Assembly (NCBI RefSeq): GCF_900129245.1
Contig: NZ_FQUT01000019.1
Location: forward strand, 16,906-80,905
Direction: 5' to 3'
DNA length: 64,000 nucleotides
Source of the DNA: Chryseobacterium arachidis
Lineage (GTDB): Bacteria; Bacteroidota; Bacteroidia; Flavobacteriales; Weeksellaceae
A program made the position numbers and the translations under genes. Shown one piece after another: positions 8,048-16,261 of the stretch (positions are counted from its first letter, which is position 1; each line of letters opens with the position of its first letter). The notes beneath the pieces are model-generated. The model had not been told where the DNA came from, made no database searches, and saw only the letters and a program-made list of their open reading frames with translations.

Positions 8048-9205
8048 ATGTTTACAAACAACGATATCAATTTCGAAGCCCTGAAAAGAAAAGCCTATAA
8101 CGGAAGATGGGCAACACTGGAAGACGGAATAATTCCTTTAACAGCGGCAGATCCGGACTTCAGAATGTCAAAAGAAATAGAAAACGGAATTATCGAATAT
8201 ATTAAGGACGGATATTTAAGCTACGGTCCTTTTTCCGGAATTCCCGAATTTAAGAAAAGTGTTGCGGAACATTTTAATACAAAGAAAAATGGAAGTTTTA
8301 CTCCGGAAAATGTATTGGCAGTGAACAGTGCCGCAATGGGAATGTTTATGGTTGCAAAATATGTTCTGAGTCCAGGAGATGAAGCGATTATTTTCGATCC
8401 TGTTGATTTCCTGTTCAAAAAAACGGTAGATGCAGTTGGCGGGAATATTAAATTATGTGCAGTAGATTCTGCAACAGGAGATATCGATTTTGAAATGCTG
8501 GTTTCTTTAATCGGTCCAAAAACAAAACTGATCAGCGTTTGTAATCCTCACAACCCGGTTGGAAGAGTTTATTCTAAGGAAATTTTACAGAAAATTGCAG
8601 AGATCGCTGCTGCCCATGATCTTTGGGTGATGAGCGATGAAATCTGGAGTGATATTGTGTATGACAAAAAAGAATTTAATACCTATTCCTCGGTTTCGGA
8701 ACACGCGAAGAAGAAAAGCTTTACCGTTTTCGGGTTTTCAAAATCTTTCGGAATTGCTGGATTGAGAATTGGTGCGGTTCTATGCAACGACCAGGATCTA
8801 CTGGATGATTTTACAGAAAAGTCCATGTTCAATTCCACGATTGAAGGCGTTTCTACATTATCCCAAATTGCCGCAAGTGTTGCCATTGACAAAGCAAAAC
8901 CCTGGTTCGATGATTTTCTGACTCATTTACAGCACAACAGAGATTTAGCTCACAGTATGCTTAACAATTCAGGAATTTTAACTCCAAATCTTCCGGAAGC
9001 AACATTCGTAATTTTCCCTAAGATTAATAACGGGATGTCGAGTGACAAATTTGCACAGCATGTTTTGAAAGAAGGTAAAGTTGCGATTGTTCCGGGCTCG
9101 GAAAGATGGTTCGGAAAAGGCGCTGAAGGACACGTAAGAATATGTTTTTCGACTTCTCAGGAAATTCTGACTGAAGGATTAAACAGACTGATTAACTGTT
9201 TTTAA
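8048..9205 (+). CDS. PLP-dependent MalY/PatB-type aminotransferase or C-S lyase
   Basis: A 385-residue fold-type I PLP enzyme. Visible signatures are TAADPDFRMS at the N-terminus, SYGPFSGIPEFKKSV, the NPHNPVGRVY loop, SDEIWSDIVYD and the PLP lysine in FGFSKSFGIAGLRIG (~residue 235); RICFS near the end supplies the substrate-carboxylate Arg. In MalY/PatB proteins this arrangement gives cystathionine beta-lyase activity, in related enzymes transamination; sequence alone does not decide. It is coupled to the upstream FAD monooxygenase (2-bp gap) and closed by a terminator. Confidence 0.85.
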   Translation: MFTNNDINFEALKRKAYNGRWATLEDGIIPLTAADPDFRMSKEIENGIIEYIKDGYLSYGPFSGIPEFKKSVAEHFNTKKNGSFTPENVLAVNSAAMGMFMVAKYVLSPGDEAIIFDPVDFLFKKTVDAVGGNIKLCAVDSATGDIDFEMLVSLIGPKTKLISVCNPHNPVGRVYSKEILQKIAEIAAAHDLWVMSDEIWSDIVYDKKEFNTYSSVSEHAKKKSFTVFGFSKSFGIAGLRIGAVLCNDQDLLDDFTEKSMFNSTIEGVSTLSQIAASVAIDKAKPWFDDFLTHLQHNRDLAHSMLNNSGILTPNLPEATFVIFPKINNGMSSDKFAQHVLKEGKVAIVPGSERWFGKGAEGHVRICFSTSQEILTEGLNRLINCF

Positions 9206-9213
9206 AAATATAC

Positions 9214-9250
9214 AAATCACCGCCTAAGCATTATTGGCGGTGATTTTTTT
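9214..9250. terminator. Bidirectional terminator between convergent genes
   Basis: Stem AAATCACCGCC / GGCGGTGATTT followed by a T-run on the plus strand; A-rich sequence before it allows use by the minus-strand radical SAM gene as well. Confidence 0.85.
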
Positions 9251-10295
9251 AATCAAACAAACGGAGCTGCTGATCTTTTGCTCCTGTAAAATTCTTTGTC
9301 GAAAGCTTGGGAAACTCTTTGCCTTCAAAAAATTTCTTCCTTCCGATTTTGAATGTGTTGTGAATCATTTCAGCAATACTCCCTTCCCCTTTCTGGCGGT
9401 CAAAATATCTTTTTTCACCCAATTTCCCACCCCGCATGGAACGGATTAAATTTAAAACTTTCTGCGCCCGATCCGGAAAAGCACTTTCTATCCAATTGAC
9501 AAAAACGGGTTCCACGGTATCGTTCAATCTTACCAAAGTATACCCGAAACTCTGCGCTCCCGCATCTGAAATGGCTTTTAAAATAGTTAACGGTTCATCG
9601 CTGTTTAATCCGGGAATAATGGGCGCAACCATTATATTCACCGGAATATTATTTTCGGAAAGAATTTCTATCGCTTTCAGCTTATTTTTGGCAGAACTTG
9701 TTCTGGGCTCCATCTTTCTTCTCAAGTCCTCGTTAATGGTCGGAATACTCAATGAAACGGAAACCAAATTTTGTTCAGCCATCGGTTTCAAAATATCAAT
9801 ATCTCGTAATACTAAAGCATTTTTTGTCAGCACATTGACAGGATGTCTGTAATCCAGACAAACTTGCAGAATCTTTCTGGTAATCTCAAATTGCCGTTCT
9901 GCAGGCTGATAGCAATCTGTATTTCCCGAAAGTAAAATGGAAGCCGGCTTATACCCTCTTTTTTGGAAAAATTTCTCTAATAATTCTGGTGCATTTTTCT
10001 TTACCATGATCTTTCTTTCAAAATCAATTCCGGCGCTGTAACCCCAATATTCGTGGGTGGGTCTGGCAAAACAATATGAACATCCGTGTTCACACCCCTG
10101 ATAAGGATTCATGGAATATTCCATGGGCAGATCTTCACTTTTCACCTGATTGACAATCGTTTTCGGAAATACTTCCGTGAAAGACGTTTTTACAGTTTCC
10201 AAATCTTCATCCTCCGGCTCATAGGTATATCTGTCGAAACGGTTGATAACATTTCGCTGCGCTCCCTGACCTTTTATGATATTTTCGTTCTGCAT
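9249..10295 (-). CDS. PA0069-family radical SAM protein
   Basis: A 348-residue protein counted from the ATG at 10295 (MQNENIIKGQGAQRNVINRF); 22 upstream codons are open but do not resemble the family. The cluster motif is GCEHGCSYCFARPTHEYWG, that is CxxxCxxC for the 4Fe-4S cluster and SAM. LLSGNTDCYQPAE and NVLTKNALVLRD are further family signatures in the TIM-barrel part. Proteins of this group resemble spore photoproduct lyase in the N-terminal half but their reaction is not known. Monocistronic, ending at the shared terminator. Confidence 0.85.
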   Translation of the reverse strand: MQNENIIKGQGAQRNVINRFDRYTYEPEDEDLETVKTSFTEVFPKTIVNQVKSEDLPMEYSMNPYQGCEHGCSYCFARPTHEYWGYSAGIDFERKIMVKKNAPELLEKFFQKRGYKPASILLSGNTDCYQPAERQFEITRKILQVCLDYRHPVNVLTKNALVLRDIDILKPMAEQNLVSVSLSIPTINEDLRRKMEPRTSSAKNKLKAIEILSENNIPVNIMVAPIIPGLNSDEPLTILKAISDAGAQSFGYTLVRLNDTVEPVFVNWIESAFPDRAQKVLNLIRSMRGGKLGEKRYFDRQKGEGSIAEMIHNTFKIGRKKFFEGKEFPKLSTKNFTGAKDQQLRLFD

Positions 10296-10363
10296 TTCAA
10301 GTGTAAAATTAGAATGGAATTTTCTGAAAATAATAAACTTTAACACTAAAGTTTTCCACAAAA

Positions 10364-10393
10364 AAATCCGACCTCTGTGACAGTGCCGGATTT
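10364..10393 (-). terminator. Terminator after the small membrane protein gene
   Basis: Inverted repeat AAATCCG / CGGATTT; read on the minus strand the stem is followed by TTTTTT. Confidence 0.75.
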
Positions 10394-10419
10394 AAACATA
10401 ATTTAAATATATATTTCTA

Positions 10420-10614
10420 CTACTTCAATGCGTAAAATTCTACACCATGGTGCTCATCTTCACTATTTTTTCCATCAAAATGTCTGTGATAATCCGAATA
10501 GGCATCACTATATTTTTTATCTCTTTTATGTAATATTTTTTTTATTCCTATGATACTTAATACCGCCAAAAGACCTACTCCTCCTGCCAGTAAAACTCCA
10601 ACTTCTTTTTTCAT
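10420..10614 (-). CDS. Small single-pass membrane protein, hypothetical
   Basis: 64 residues: a short Lys/Glu N-terminus, one hydrophobic helix rich in Gly/Ala (residues ~6-25), then a basic stretch IKKILHKRDKK and a hydrophilic tail with several His and acidic residues (YHRHFDGKNSEDEHHG). The positive-inside rule puts the tail in the cytoplasm. Not recognised beyond this. It has an ATG start and its own terminator, which supports a real gene. Confidence 0.55.
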   Translation of the reverse strand: MKKEVGVLLAGGVGLLAVLSIIGIKKILHKRDKKYSDAYSDYHRHFDGKNSEDEHHGVEFYALK

Positions 10615-10769
10615 ATTTTGTCTGATTTATTTATTTCACTATTGCAAAAAGTATACCCAAGATATTTTTTGGTATTATAAATTTTGTTAACATTAAAAAG
10701 CAGCCGGTTCGATACCATACTTTGTACATCAATGGTTTAATTATTGTATTTTTAAATAAAAATATTATT

Positions 10770-11123
10770 ATGGAAGGTACAGGAAATATTGATAAAATGA
10801 CTACGCTGAGTCAAGTAATGACCAGATTGGCACAAAGAGGCATCCACAGAGAATTCCGAATGAACGAAAACTGTGAAATGAAATTTGAAAACTCAGAGAA
10901 AGTTTACCAACCTGATGAGCTTACTATCATTAAAACATACCGTTTTGAAGGACCAAGCAGTCCGGACGATAATGCAGTACTGTATTTGGTAAAAGATACG
11001 GACGGAAACATGGGGATGATTATCGATTCTTATGGCGCGGATAGTAATTATCCCGGTGAGGAATTTGACAAATTTTTGAGAGAAATAACTATTCTAGAAA
11101 GCGACGAATTTGATTTTGACTAA
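10770..11123 (+). CDS. Conserved small protein of Bacteroidota, function unknown
   Basis: 117 residues from the ATG at 10770 (MEGTGNIDKMTTLSQV); a TTG 16 codons upstream is in frame but adds a non-conserved, hydrophobic extension. The part TYRFEGPSSPDDNAVLYLVKD followed by GMIIDSYGADS and an acidic C-terminus is known from short flavobacterial proteins. I recall such proteins being labelled phosphoribosylpyrophosphate synthetase; nothing of that enzyme is visible here (no PRPP loop, far too short), so the label should not be used. Soluble, no signal peptide. Confidence 0.65.
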   Translation: MEGTGNIDKMTTLSQVMTRLAQRGIHREFRMNENCEMKFENSEKVYQPDELTIIKTYRFEGPSSPDDNAVLYLVKDTDGNMGMIIDSYGADSNYPGEEFDKFLREITILESDEFDFD

Positions 11124-11131
11124 TATACTTT

Positions 11132-11166
11132 AAATCCGGAATTATTCAGTTCCGGATTTTTCTTTT
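11132..11166. terminator. Terminator shared by convergent genes
   Basis: Stem AAATCCGGAA / TTCCGGATTT with a T-rich run after it on the plus strand; it overlaps the last codons of the minus-strand AsmA-like gene. Confidence 0.8.
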
Positions 11167-13835
11167 TTCTTGAAAACACCCTTTAGAAAACCTTTCTTTT
11201 CCTTTTCTTCTTTGGGCTGTTTCTCTGCTTCTTTATCCTTTTCATTCGTATTTTTCTTGGCAGCCTGGCTGATTTCTTTTACAGATTGCTTCATGCCTTT
11301 TACATCCTCCTTTACATTTTCCACTTTGGTTTTGGCATGATCAACAGTTTTCTTTGCTTTATCGATGTTAATTCCGATCAAAGTTTTCTTTAAGCCTTGT
11401 TCAATGCCTTTCCAAAATAAGTTGAAAAATGATTTTGTAGGATCACGCTCTACATCTTCCACAGTAACATCTTCAGGAAGTTTCCCCGAATCAGATTTCA
11501 CCAGTAAATTCGCAACAGCTGTTAAAAAACCTTTCTTTTCGCGGTTATTTTTATCTAAAATTGCCACTTTAAGATCTTTATGCCTTAAATTAAAACTTCC
11601 GTTCAATCCTTTTGGATTTCCTTTGAAATTAAAAAGCATTTCCTGAATCGTTCCCGTTGCCGTTACATGCAGATACGGACGAATAAACGGATTGATTCCC
11701 TGTGCAGGCAGATTTGTTGTTCTACCCGAAATAGTAAAGATATCACGGCGATCTGCCACATCAAAATTCCAATTTACGGAAAGCGGTGCCAAATTCATAA
11801 AAGAACAATCGATCTTGATATCAACTCTCGTAGGTTTTCCTTTTGCCTTGGCCGAATTCAGGTTTTTAACATTCATATTGAAGTTACTGAAAGTTAACTT
11901 TCCCGGACCAGCACTTTCAGGTGTATCTTCCTCGTAAACAAGAATCGAGTTCTTTACATTCAGATTATTGACGGTAAAAGGAATTTTTATGGTACGAAGC
12001 AATGCCGAATACAGAAGCTTTTCTTTAGGATCATCATTCGGAATTTTACTTCTGAAAATATTGGCATCGGCAGATTGAACAGTCACATTTGATGCGTTGA
12101 CCGATTTATTCTGGGAGAATAAGTCCCAATTTCCATTCGCTGTGATCTGATTTACTTTGATATCATACAAATCCCTTTCAACAGGTATCATTTTGATAAA
12201 TTGGGCTCTCGAAACGAGAGGCTTCATCGCAAACTGAGCTACTTTAATATTATTTTTATCAATCTTCAGAAGTCCTGATGTCATCTTATAAAATTTGGTT
12301 TTATAGGCAAAACTATTCGAAGTGAGGATATAGTTTTTCATATCAACCGCGATACCTGAATTACCAGTTTTTGAAGTCAGCTGAATATCATTAATTATCG
12401 CATTCAGATTATTAAAACTCAGCGGCTGATTATTTTTTTCATAGGTGATATCTGAATTTTTCAGGGCAACTTTCCTGATAAGGATCGGAAATTGAATTCC
12501 GCTCAGATTGGCTGTTTTTTTGACAGCCTGAACTTCTCCTGCCTTAATGCTTCCTTTTACGCGATCTACTAAAACATCTTTCACATCAAGATTCAGCTTT
12601 TTATCCACAAGCTCCCATTTATTGATATTAAAACCTATATAATTTGCCACGAGATCCATCGAAGTTTTTCCCTGAGACAAACCGTTCGGAGCAACGGAAA
12701 TAATTCTCAATTCACCTTTTTTAGGATTTAACAATATATTTCTGATACTAAAATCCTGATGATTAGAATATAAAATATCCTGTCCAGACAACTGAAAATC
12801 CTTGTACCCAACAGGTATTATTTCTTCTTTTGTTTCTTTATCAAACTTTAACTGATTGATGTTTAAGTTCAGTTTTCTGGCATATAAAAGTTTTCTTCCA
12901 TCAGGTTTCATCACCTGAACAGTTGCATTATTTAATTTTATATCATCAAGATTAAGCTCAAAGTTGAGTTTTTTTTTAGCTTTTATAGGAGCCGCATTTG
13001 TTATATAAACCAATAGATCCGGATTATAAAAACTTGCATTGGCAAGAGAAACTTTATTCTTTTTCAAAACAATATCCGTGAATTCCATTTTTTGGATATT
13101 AAATCGGAAAAGTTTCGTTTTTTTAGGATAATATTTTTTAAAAAGATCAAAACTCAATAAAGGAATCAACTGAAATTGATCAATGGACATTTGTCCGTCT
13201 GAAGTTTTTATTTCCTTAATTTTCAAGGCATAAACATTATCCGGACGAACAAAAAAATTCTTTCCCCGAATATCATATTTATCAAAAACAACGGGAAGCT
13301 TATCTTCTACCGACTCTTCTGTCATCTGAAGATTTTCAACATATAAATTCAGATCCTGAACAGAAAAAAACTTTTGTTTTGTATATCTGAAAATACTAAT
13401 ATTCCCTTCATTGATTCTGATATTTTCGAAACGAACAGGATTTCTTTTCTTGCCTGTCTTTGTATCGACAGGCTTAGCAAGAATAATATTTAAAGTAGGC
13501 TTTGACAATAATAAATCTGACGAACTGATCTGTTTATTAAAGATCGCATCATAAATTCCAAAACGACTTATTTTCAAGGTATCAACAGTTCCCTGAAGCC
13601 CCATAACATTACTATTCTGTGGATTTTTATTATTAACCGTAATTCCTATTGAAAGAATGTTACCCGACATCAGATCAACATCCAGACTTTTGTAGGAAAC
13701 TTTATAGTCAGTATTGTTTTTAATGTAATTGGGAAGCTGGGTCTTAAGCCAAATATTAAGTCCAAAGTTTGCCAGTAAAATAACCACCAACAAAATTCCG
13801 AGGACTACGATTAACTTTTTAACCCATTTTTTCAT
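11142..13835 (-). CDS. AsmA-like / DUF748-type large envelope protein
   Basis: 897 residues. One N-terminal signal-anchor helix (KKLIVVLGILLVVILLANFG, residues ~7-26) is followed by a very long beta-rich region with repeated xxLxLxNxxV-type strands, as in AsmA/TamB/YhdP-like proteins that span the periplasm and are thought to move phospholipids between membranes. The C-terminal ~90 residues are highly charged and Lys/Glu-rich, likely a coiled coil (KKTVDHAKTKVENVKEDVKG). It follows the DUF2797 gene with a 30-bp gap on the same strand. The assignment rests on architecture, not on a catalytic motif. Confidence 0.7.
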   Translation of the reverse strand: MKKWVKKLIVVLGILLVVILLANFGLNIWLKTQLPNYIKNNTDYKVSYKSLDVDLMSGNILSIGITVNNKNPQNSNVMGLQGTVDTLKISRFGIYDAIFNKQISSSDLLLSKPTLNIILAKPVDTKTGKKRNPVRFENIRINEGNISIFRYTKQKFFSVQDLNLYVENLQMTEESVEDKLPVVFDKYDIRGKNFFVRPDNVYALKIKEIKTSDGQMSIDQFQLIPLLSFDLFKKYYPKKTKLFRFNIQKMEFTDIVLKKNKVSLANASFYNPDLLVYITNAAPIKAKKKLNFELNLDDIKLNNATVQVMKPDGRKLLYARKLNLNINQLKFDKETKEEIIPVGYKDFQLSGQDILYSNHQDFSIRNILLNPKKGELRIISVAPNGLSQGKTSMDLVANYIGFNINKWELVDKKLNLDVKDVLVDRVKGSIKAGEVQAVKKTANLSGIQFPILIRKVALKNSDITYEKNNQPLSFNNLNAIINDIQLTSKTGNSGIAVDMKNYILTSNSFAYKTKFYKMTSGLLKIDKNNIKVAQFAMKPLVSRAQFIKMIPVERDLYDIKVNQITANGNWDLFSQNKSVNASNVTVQSADANIFRSKIPNDDPKEKLLYSALLRTIKIPFTVNNLNVKNSILVYEEDTPESAGPGKLTFSNFNMNVKNLNSAKAKGKPTRVDIKIDCSFMNLAPLSVNWNFDVADRRDIFTISGRTTNLPAQGINPFIRPYLHVTATGTIQEMLFNFKGNPKGLNGSFNLRHKDLKVAILDKNNREKKGFLTAVANLLVKSDSGKLPEDVTVEDVERDPTKSFFNLFWKGIEQGLKKTLIGINIDKAKKTVDHAKTKVENVKEDVKGMKQSVKEISQAAKKNTNEKDKEAEKQPKEEKEKKGFLKGVFKKKEKSGTE

Positions 13836-13865
13836 GATTGTGATTTGGTTTAATTTGAGATTTGG

Positions 13866-14663
13866 TTAATTTTTTATATTCAATTCAATCACATAGCCTT
13901 CATGCCCTCTAATGTTAATAAACTCTCCCCCGTCAAAACCAAGATACTGTCCTTTTATCCCGGTTAGTTTTCCGGTAAATTCCGGCCTTTTATCCAAAGT
14001 AAACGATGTTACTTTCTCTGGCTTTTCAAAAGGATAGTCGAACTTCCAAAGATTTTCGCCCTCACTGTAGAACTTCTGGAAATCTTCAGGAAAATATTCT
14101 TTAATCTTTTGCTGAAAATCTATTAAGTCAACATCATCTTCAAAATCATCCTGAAGCATTTTTTTCCAGCTTGTTTTGTCGGCAACATGTTGTTTTAAGG
14201 CAACTTCTATCATTCCTGCTTCATAGCGGTTTTCTGTTCTGGCAATCGGCAGCGCAAACGTTGCTCCCTGATCGATCCATCTTGTAGGAATCTGTGTATT
14301 TCTCGTTACTCCTACCTTCACTTCTCCGGTGTAAGCCAGATAAACCGTGTGCGGCTGCAACTGAATTTCCTTTTCTATATCCAAATCCCGTTCCGCAATT
14401 CCCAAATGGGCGGTAGAAAGTTCGGGACGGATGATCGTATCGCTGGCATAAGGACTTTCAAAAAAACAGCTTTTGCAGAAACCCATTCTGTAAATCGGCT
14501 TGTTGAGCTGGCAATTCACACATTGAAAGCCTGTATGTTTTATGGTTAATTCTTTTCCGAACAATTCATTCATGTGGATAAGATCTCCTGAAAGATTAAG
14601 ATAATATTGGATCGGCTCATCATTAAAGCTCGTCATTTTTAAAATTTGACCTTGAAACTGCAT
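13866..14663 (-). CDS. DUF2797 family protein (zinc ribbon plus GIY-YIG-like domain)
   Basis: 265 residues. An N-terminal zinc-ribbon-like part contains FQCVNCQLN and MGFCKSCFFESP (two CxxC pairs, residues ~47-75). It is followed by a domain with HTVYLAYTGEVKVGVTR and RWIDQGA, which resembles the GIY-YIG nuclease core (Y, Y, Gly-x-Thr-Arg, Arg-W). DUF2797 proteins are otherwise uncharacterised. First gene of a two-gene minus-strand unit with the AsmA-like protein; the divergent neighbour is the epimerase. A nucleic-acid role is a reasonable inference but unproven. Confidence 0.8.
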   Translation of the reverse strand: MQFQGQILKMTSFNDEPIQYYLNLSGDLIHMNELFGKELTIKHTGFQCVNCQLNKPIYRMGFCKSCFFESPYASDTIIRPELSTAHLGIAERDLDIEKEIQLQPHTVYLAYTGEVKVGVTRNTQIPTRWIDQGATFALPIARTENRYEAGMIEVALKQHVADKTSWKKMLQDDFEDDVDLIDFQQKIKEYFPEDFQKFYSEGENLWKFDYPFEKPEKVTSFTLDKRPEFTGKLTGIKGQYLGFDGGEFINIRGHEGYVIELNIKN

Positions 14664-14725
14664 ATTAATTTTAGTTAACTTTTTTAAGTAAATTTAACAA
14701 TTATATTTTTCACGATGTAAATTTA

Positions 14726-14733
14726 TACTTTTG
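14726..14733 (+). promoter_or_regulatory. Bacteroidota-type -7 element (TACTTTTG) before the epimerase
   Basis: Perfect TAnnTTTG, 18 bp before the epimerase ATG at 14752. Confidence 0.55.
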
Positions 14734-14751
14734 TAATCATAATAAGACACG

Positions 14752-15774
14752 ATGAATTATCTTGTAACCGGAGGAAGCGGTTTTATTGGTTCCCACTTAG
14801 TTGAGCAATTATTAAAAAAAGGACATTCTGTCATAAACATTGACAACTTCGATAGTTTCTACGATTATACCGTAAAAATCAAAAATACTTTAGAGTCAAT
14901 TGATAAAAATTTCGTTTTTGAGTTCACCGATAAGGAAAGTGATATTCAGAAATTAATTTCTCTTTCAGAATCACAAAATTATACGCTGTATTATCAAGAT
15001 ATCCGCGATAAAAAAGGATTGGAAAAAATATTCAAAAATCATAAGATTGATTTGATTATCCATCTTGCTGCCCTTGCAGGAGTTCGCCCTTCTATCGAAA
15101 GGCCGCTGGAATACGAAGAAGTCAATATCCGAGGAACAATGAATCTTTGGGAACTCTGTAAAGATTTCAATATTAATAAATTTGTCTGTGCATCCTCTTC
15201 AAGCGTTTACGGAAACAATGAAAAAATTCCTTTTTCTGAAGCAGATAATGTAGACAATCCTATTTCACCTTATGCCGCCACGAAAAAATGTGGTGAGATT
15301 TTAGGCCATGTTTACCATGATCTCTATAAAATTGATATGATCCAACTAAGGTTTTTTACGGTGTATGGGCCGAGACAGAGACCTGATCTGGCAATTCATA
15401 AATTCACCAGATTAATTTCAGATCATCAGGAAATCCCTTTCTACGGCGACGGAACAACAGCGAGAGACTACACATTTATCGATGACATTATTGATGGGAT
15501 TGAAAAATCGATCCATTATTTAGAAAGCAATTCAAATGTTTATGAGATTATCAACTTAGGCGAAAGTGAAGTCATTAATTTAAATGAAATGCTTTTCACC
15601 ATTGAAAAAACATTAGGAAAATCTGCCATCAGAAAAAATCTGCCAATGCAGCCCGGCGATGTCCTGAAAACCAATGCCGATATTACCAAAGCCCGGACAT
15701 TAATTGGCTACAAACCTGACACAAACTTCCAAAATGGCATAAAAAAATTTGTGGAATGGTTTTTGAGAAAATGA
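14752..15774 (+). CDS. NAD-dependent nucleotide-sugar epimerase, UDP-glucuronate epimerase-like
   Basis: A 340-residue extended short-chain dehydrogenase. The N-terminal NAD motif is TGGSGFIGSHLVEQL; HLAALAGVRPSIE and the catalytic set SSSSVYG plus YAATKK (Tyr-x3-Lys, ~residue 176) follow, with FFTVYGPRQRPDLA and DYTFIDDIIDGI in the C-terminal sugar-binding part. The GVRPSIE and VYGPRQRPD signatures are characteristic of UDP-glucuronate 4-epimerases, but an exact substrate cannot be fixed. About 30 residues (~40-75) form an insertion with DKESDIQKL. Single gene with its own promoter; no glycan cluster around it. Confidence 0.8.
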   Translation: MNYLVTGGSGFIGSHLVEQLLKKGHSVINIDNFDSFYDYTVKIKNTLESIDKNFVFEFTDKESDIQKLISLSESQNYTLYYQDIRDKKGLEKIFKNHKIDLIIHLAALAGVRPSIERPLEYEEVNIRGTMNLWELCKDFNINKFVCASSSSVYGNNEKIPFSEADNVDNPISPYAATKKCGEILGHVYHDLYKIDMIQLRFFTVYGPRQRPDLAIHKFTRLISDHQEIPFYGDGTTARDYTFIDDIIDGIEKSIHYLESNSNVYEIINLGESEVINLNEMLFTIEKTLGKSAIRKNLPMQPGDVLKTNADITKARTLIGYKPDTNFQNGIKKFVEWFLRK

Positions 15775-15889
15775 CATCAAGTATTTCGCTAACACACTCA
15801 TAATGCTGTCTGCGACATATAATGAACAAAAATTAATAAAAAGAATTGAAAATCAGGTGTAAAAAAGCATATAATATAAGCTATTTTTA

Positions 15890-15897
15890 TACTTTTG
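15890..15897 (+). promoter_or_regulatory. -7 element (TACTTTTG) before the DUF2795 gene
   Basis: Perfect TAnnTTTG, 17 bp before the ATG at 15915. Confidence 0.55.
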
Positions 15898-15914
15898 CAA
15901 AAAATTAGAAAATT

Positions 15915-16136
15915 ATGTACTGGACATTAGAATTAGCTTCTTATTTAAGTGACGCGCCTTGGCCAATGACAAAAGCAGAACTTATTGACTATGCCATCAG
16001 AACTGGTGCACCTATGGAAGTGGTAGAAAATCTTCAGGCGATCGAAGATGAAGGGGAAATCTATGATGCAATCGACGAAATCTGGAGCGACTATCCTACG
16101 GACGAAGATTATCTTTGGAACGAAGACGAATATTAA
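15915..16136 (+). CDS. DUF2795 domain small acidic protein
   Basis: 73 residues, strongly acidic at the C-terminus. The part SYLSDAPWPMTKAELIDYA, with GAPMEVVENLQAI and EGEIYDAIDEIW, matches DUF2795, a short helical domain with a P-x-T-K-x-E/D-L-I pattern. Function unknown. It has its own TACTTTTG promoter and a terminator-like hairpin before secA, so it is probably separate from secA although it directly precedes it. Confidence 0.75.
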   Translation: MYWTLELASYLSDAPWPMTKAELIDYAIRTGAPMEVVENLQAIEDEGEIYDAIDEIWSDYPTDEDYLWNEDEY

Positions 16137-16147
16137 TTAAAAGCAAT

Positions 16148-16176
16148 AAGCTTTAGGCCTCGCTTAGAGCTTTTTT
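16148..16176 (+). terminator. Terminator-like hairpin before secA
   Basis: Imperfect stem AAGCTTTA / TTAGAGCTT followed by TTTTTT. Separates the DUF2795 gene from secA. Confidence 0.6.
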
Positions 16177-16261
16177 GCCCTTTTTTACATATCTATTTTA
16201 CACGGTAAGTGTTATTAAAAACGCTTAAAGGATATCCCTTTAGGCATAAAGCAAAAAATTT

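Noticed and set aside
10296..10361. N-terminal extension of the radical SAM protein
   Set aside because: The family begins at KGxGA; the added residues are not conserved in type, and ATG 10295 is well placed.
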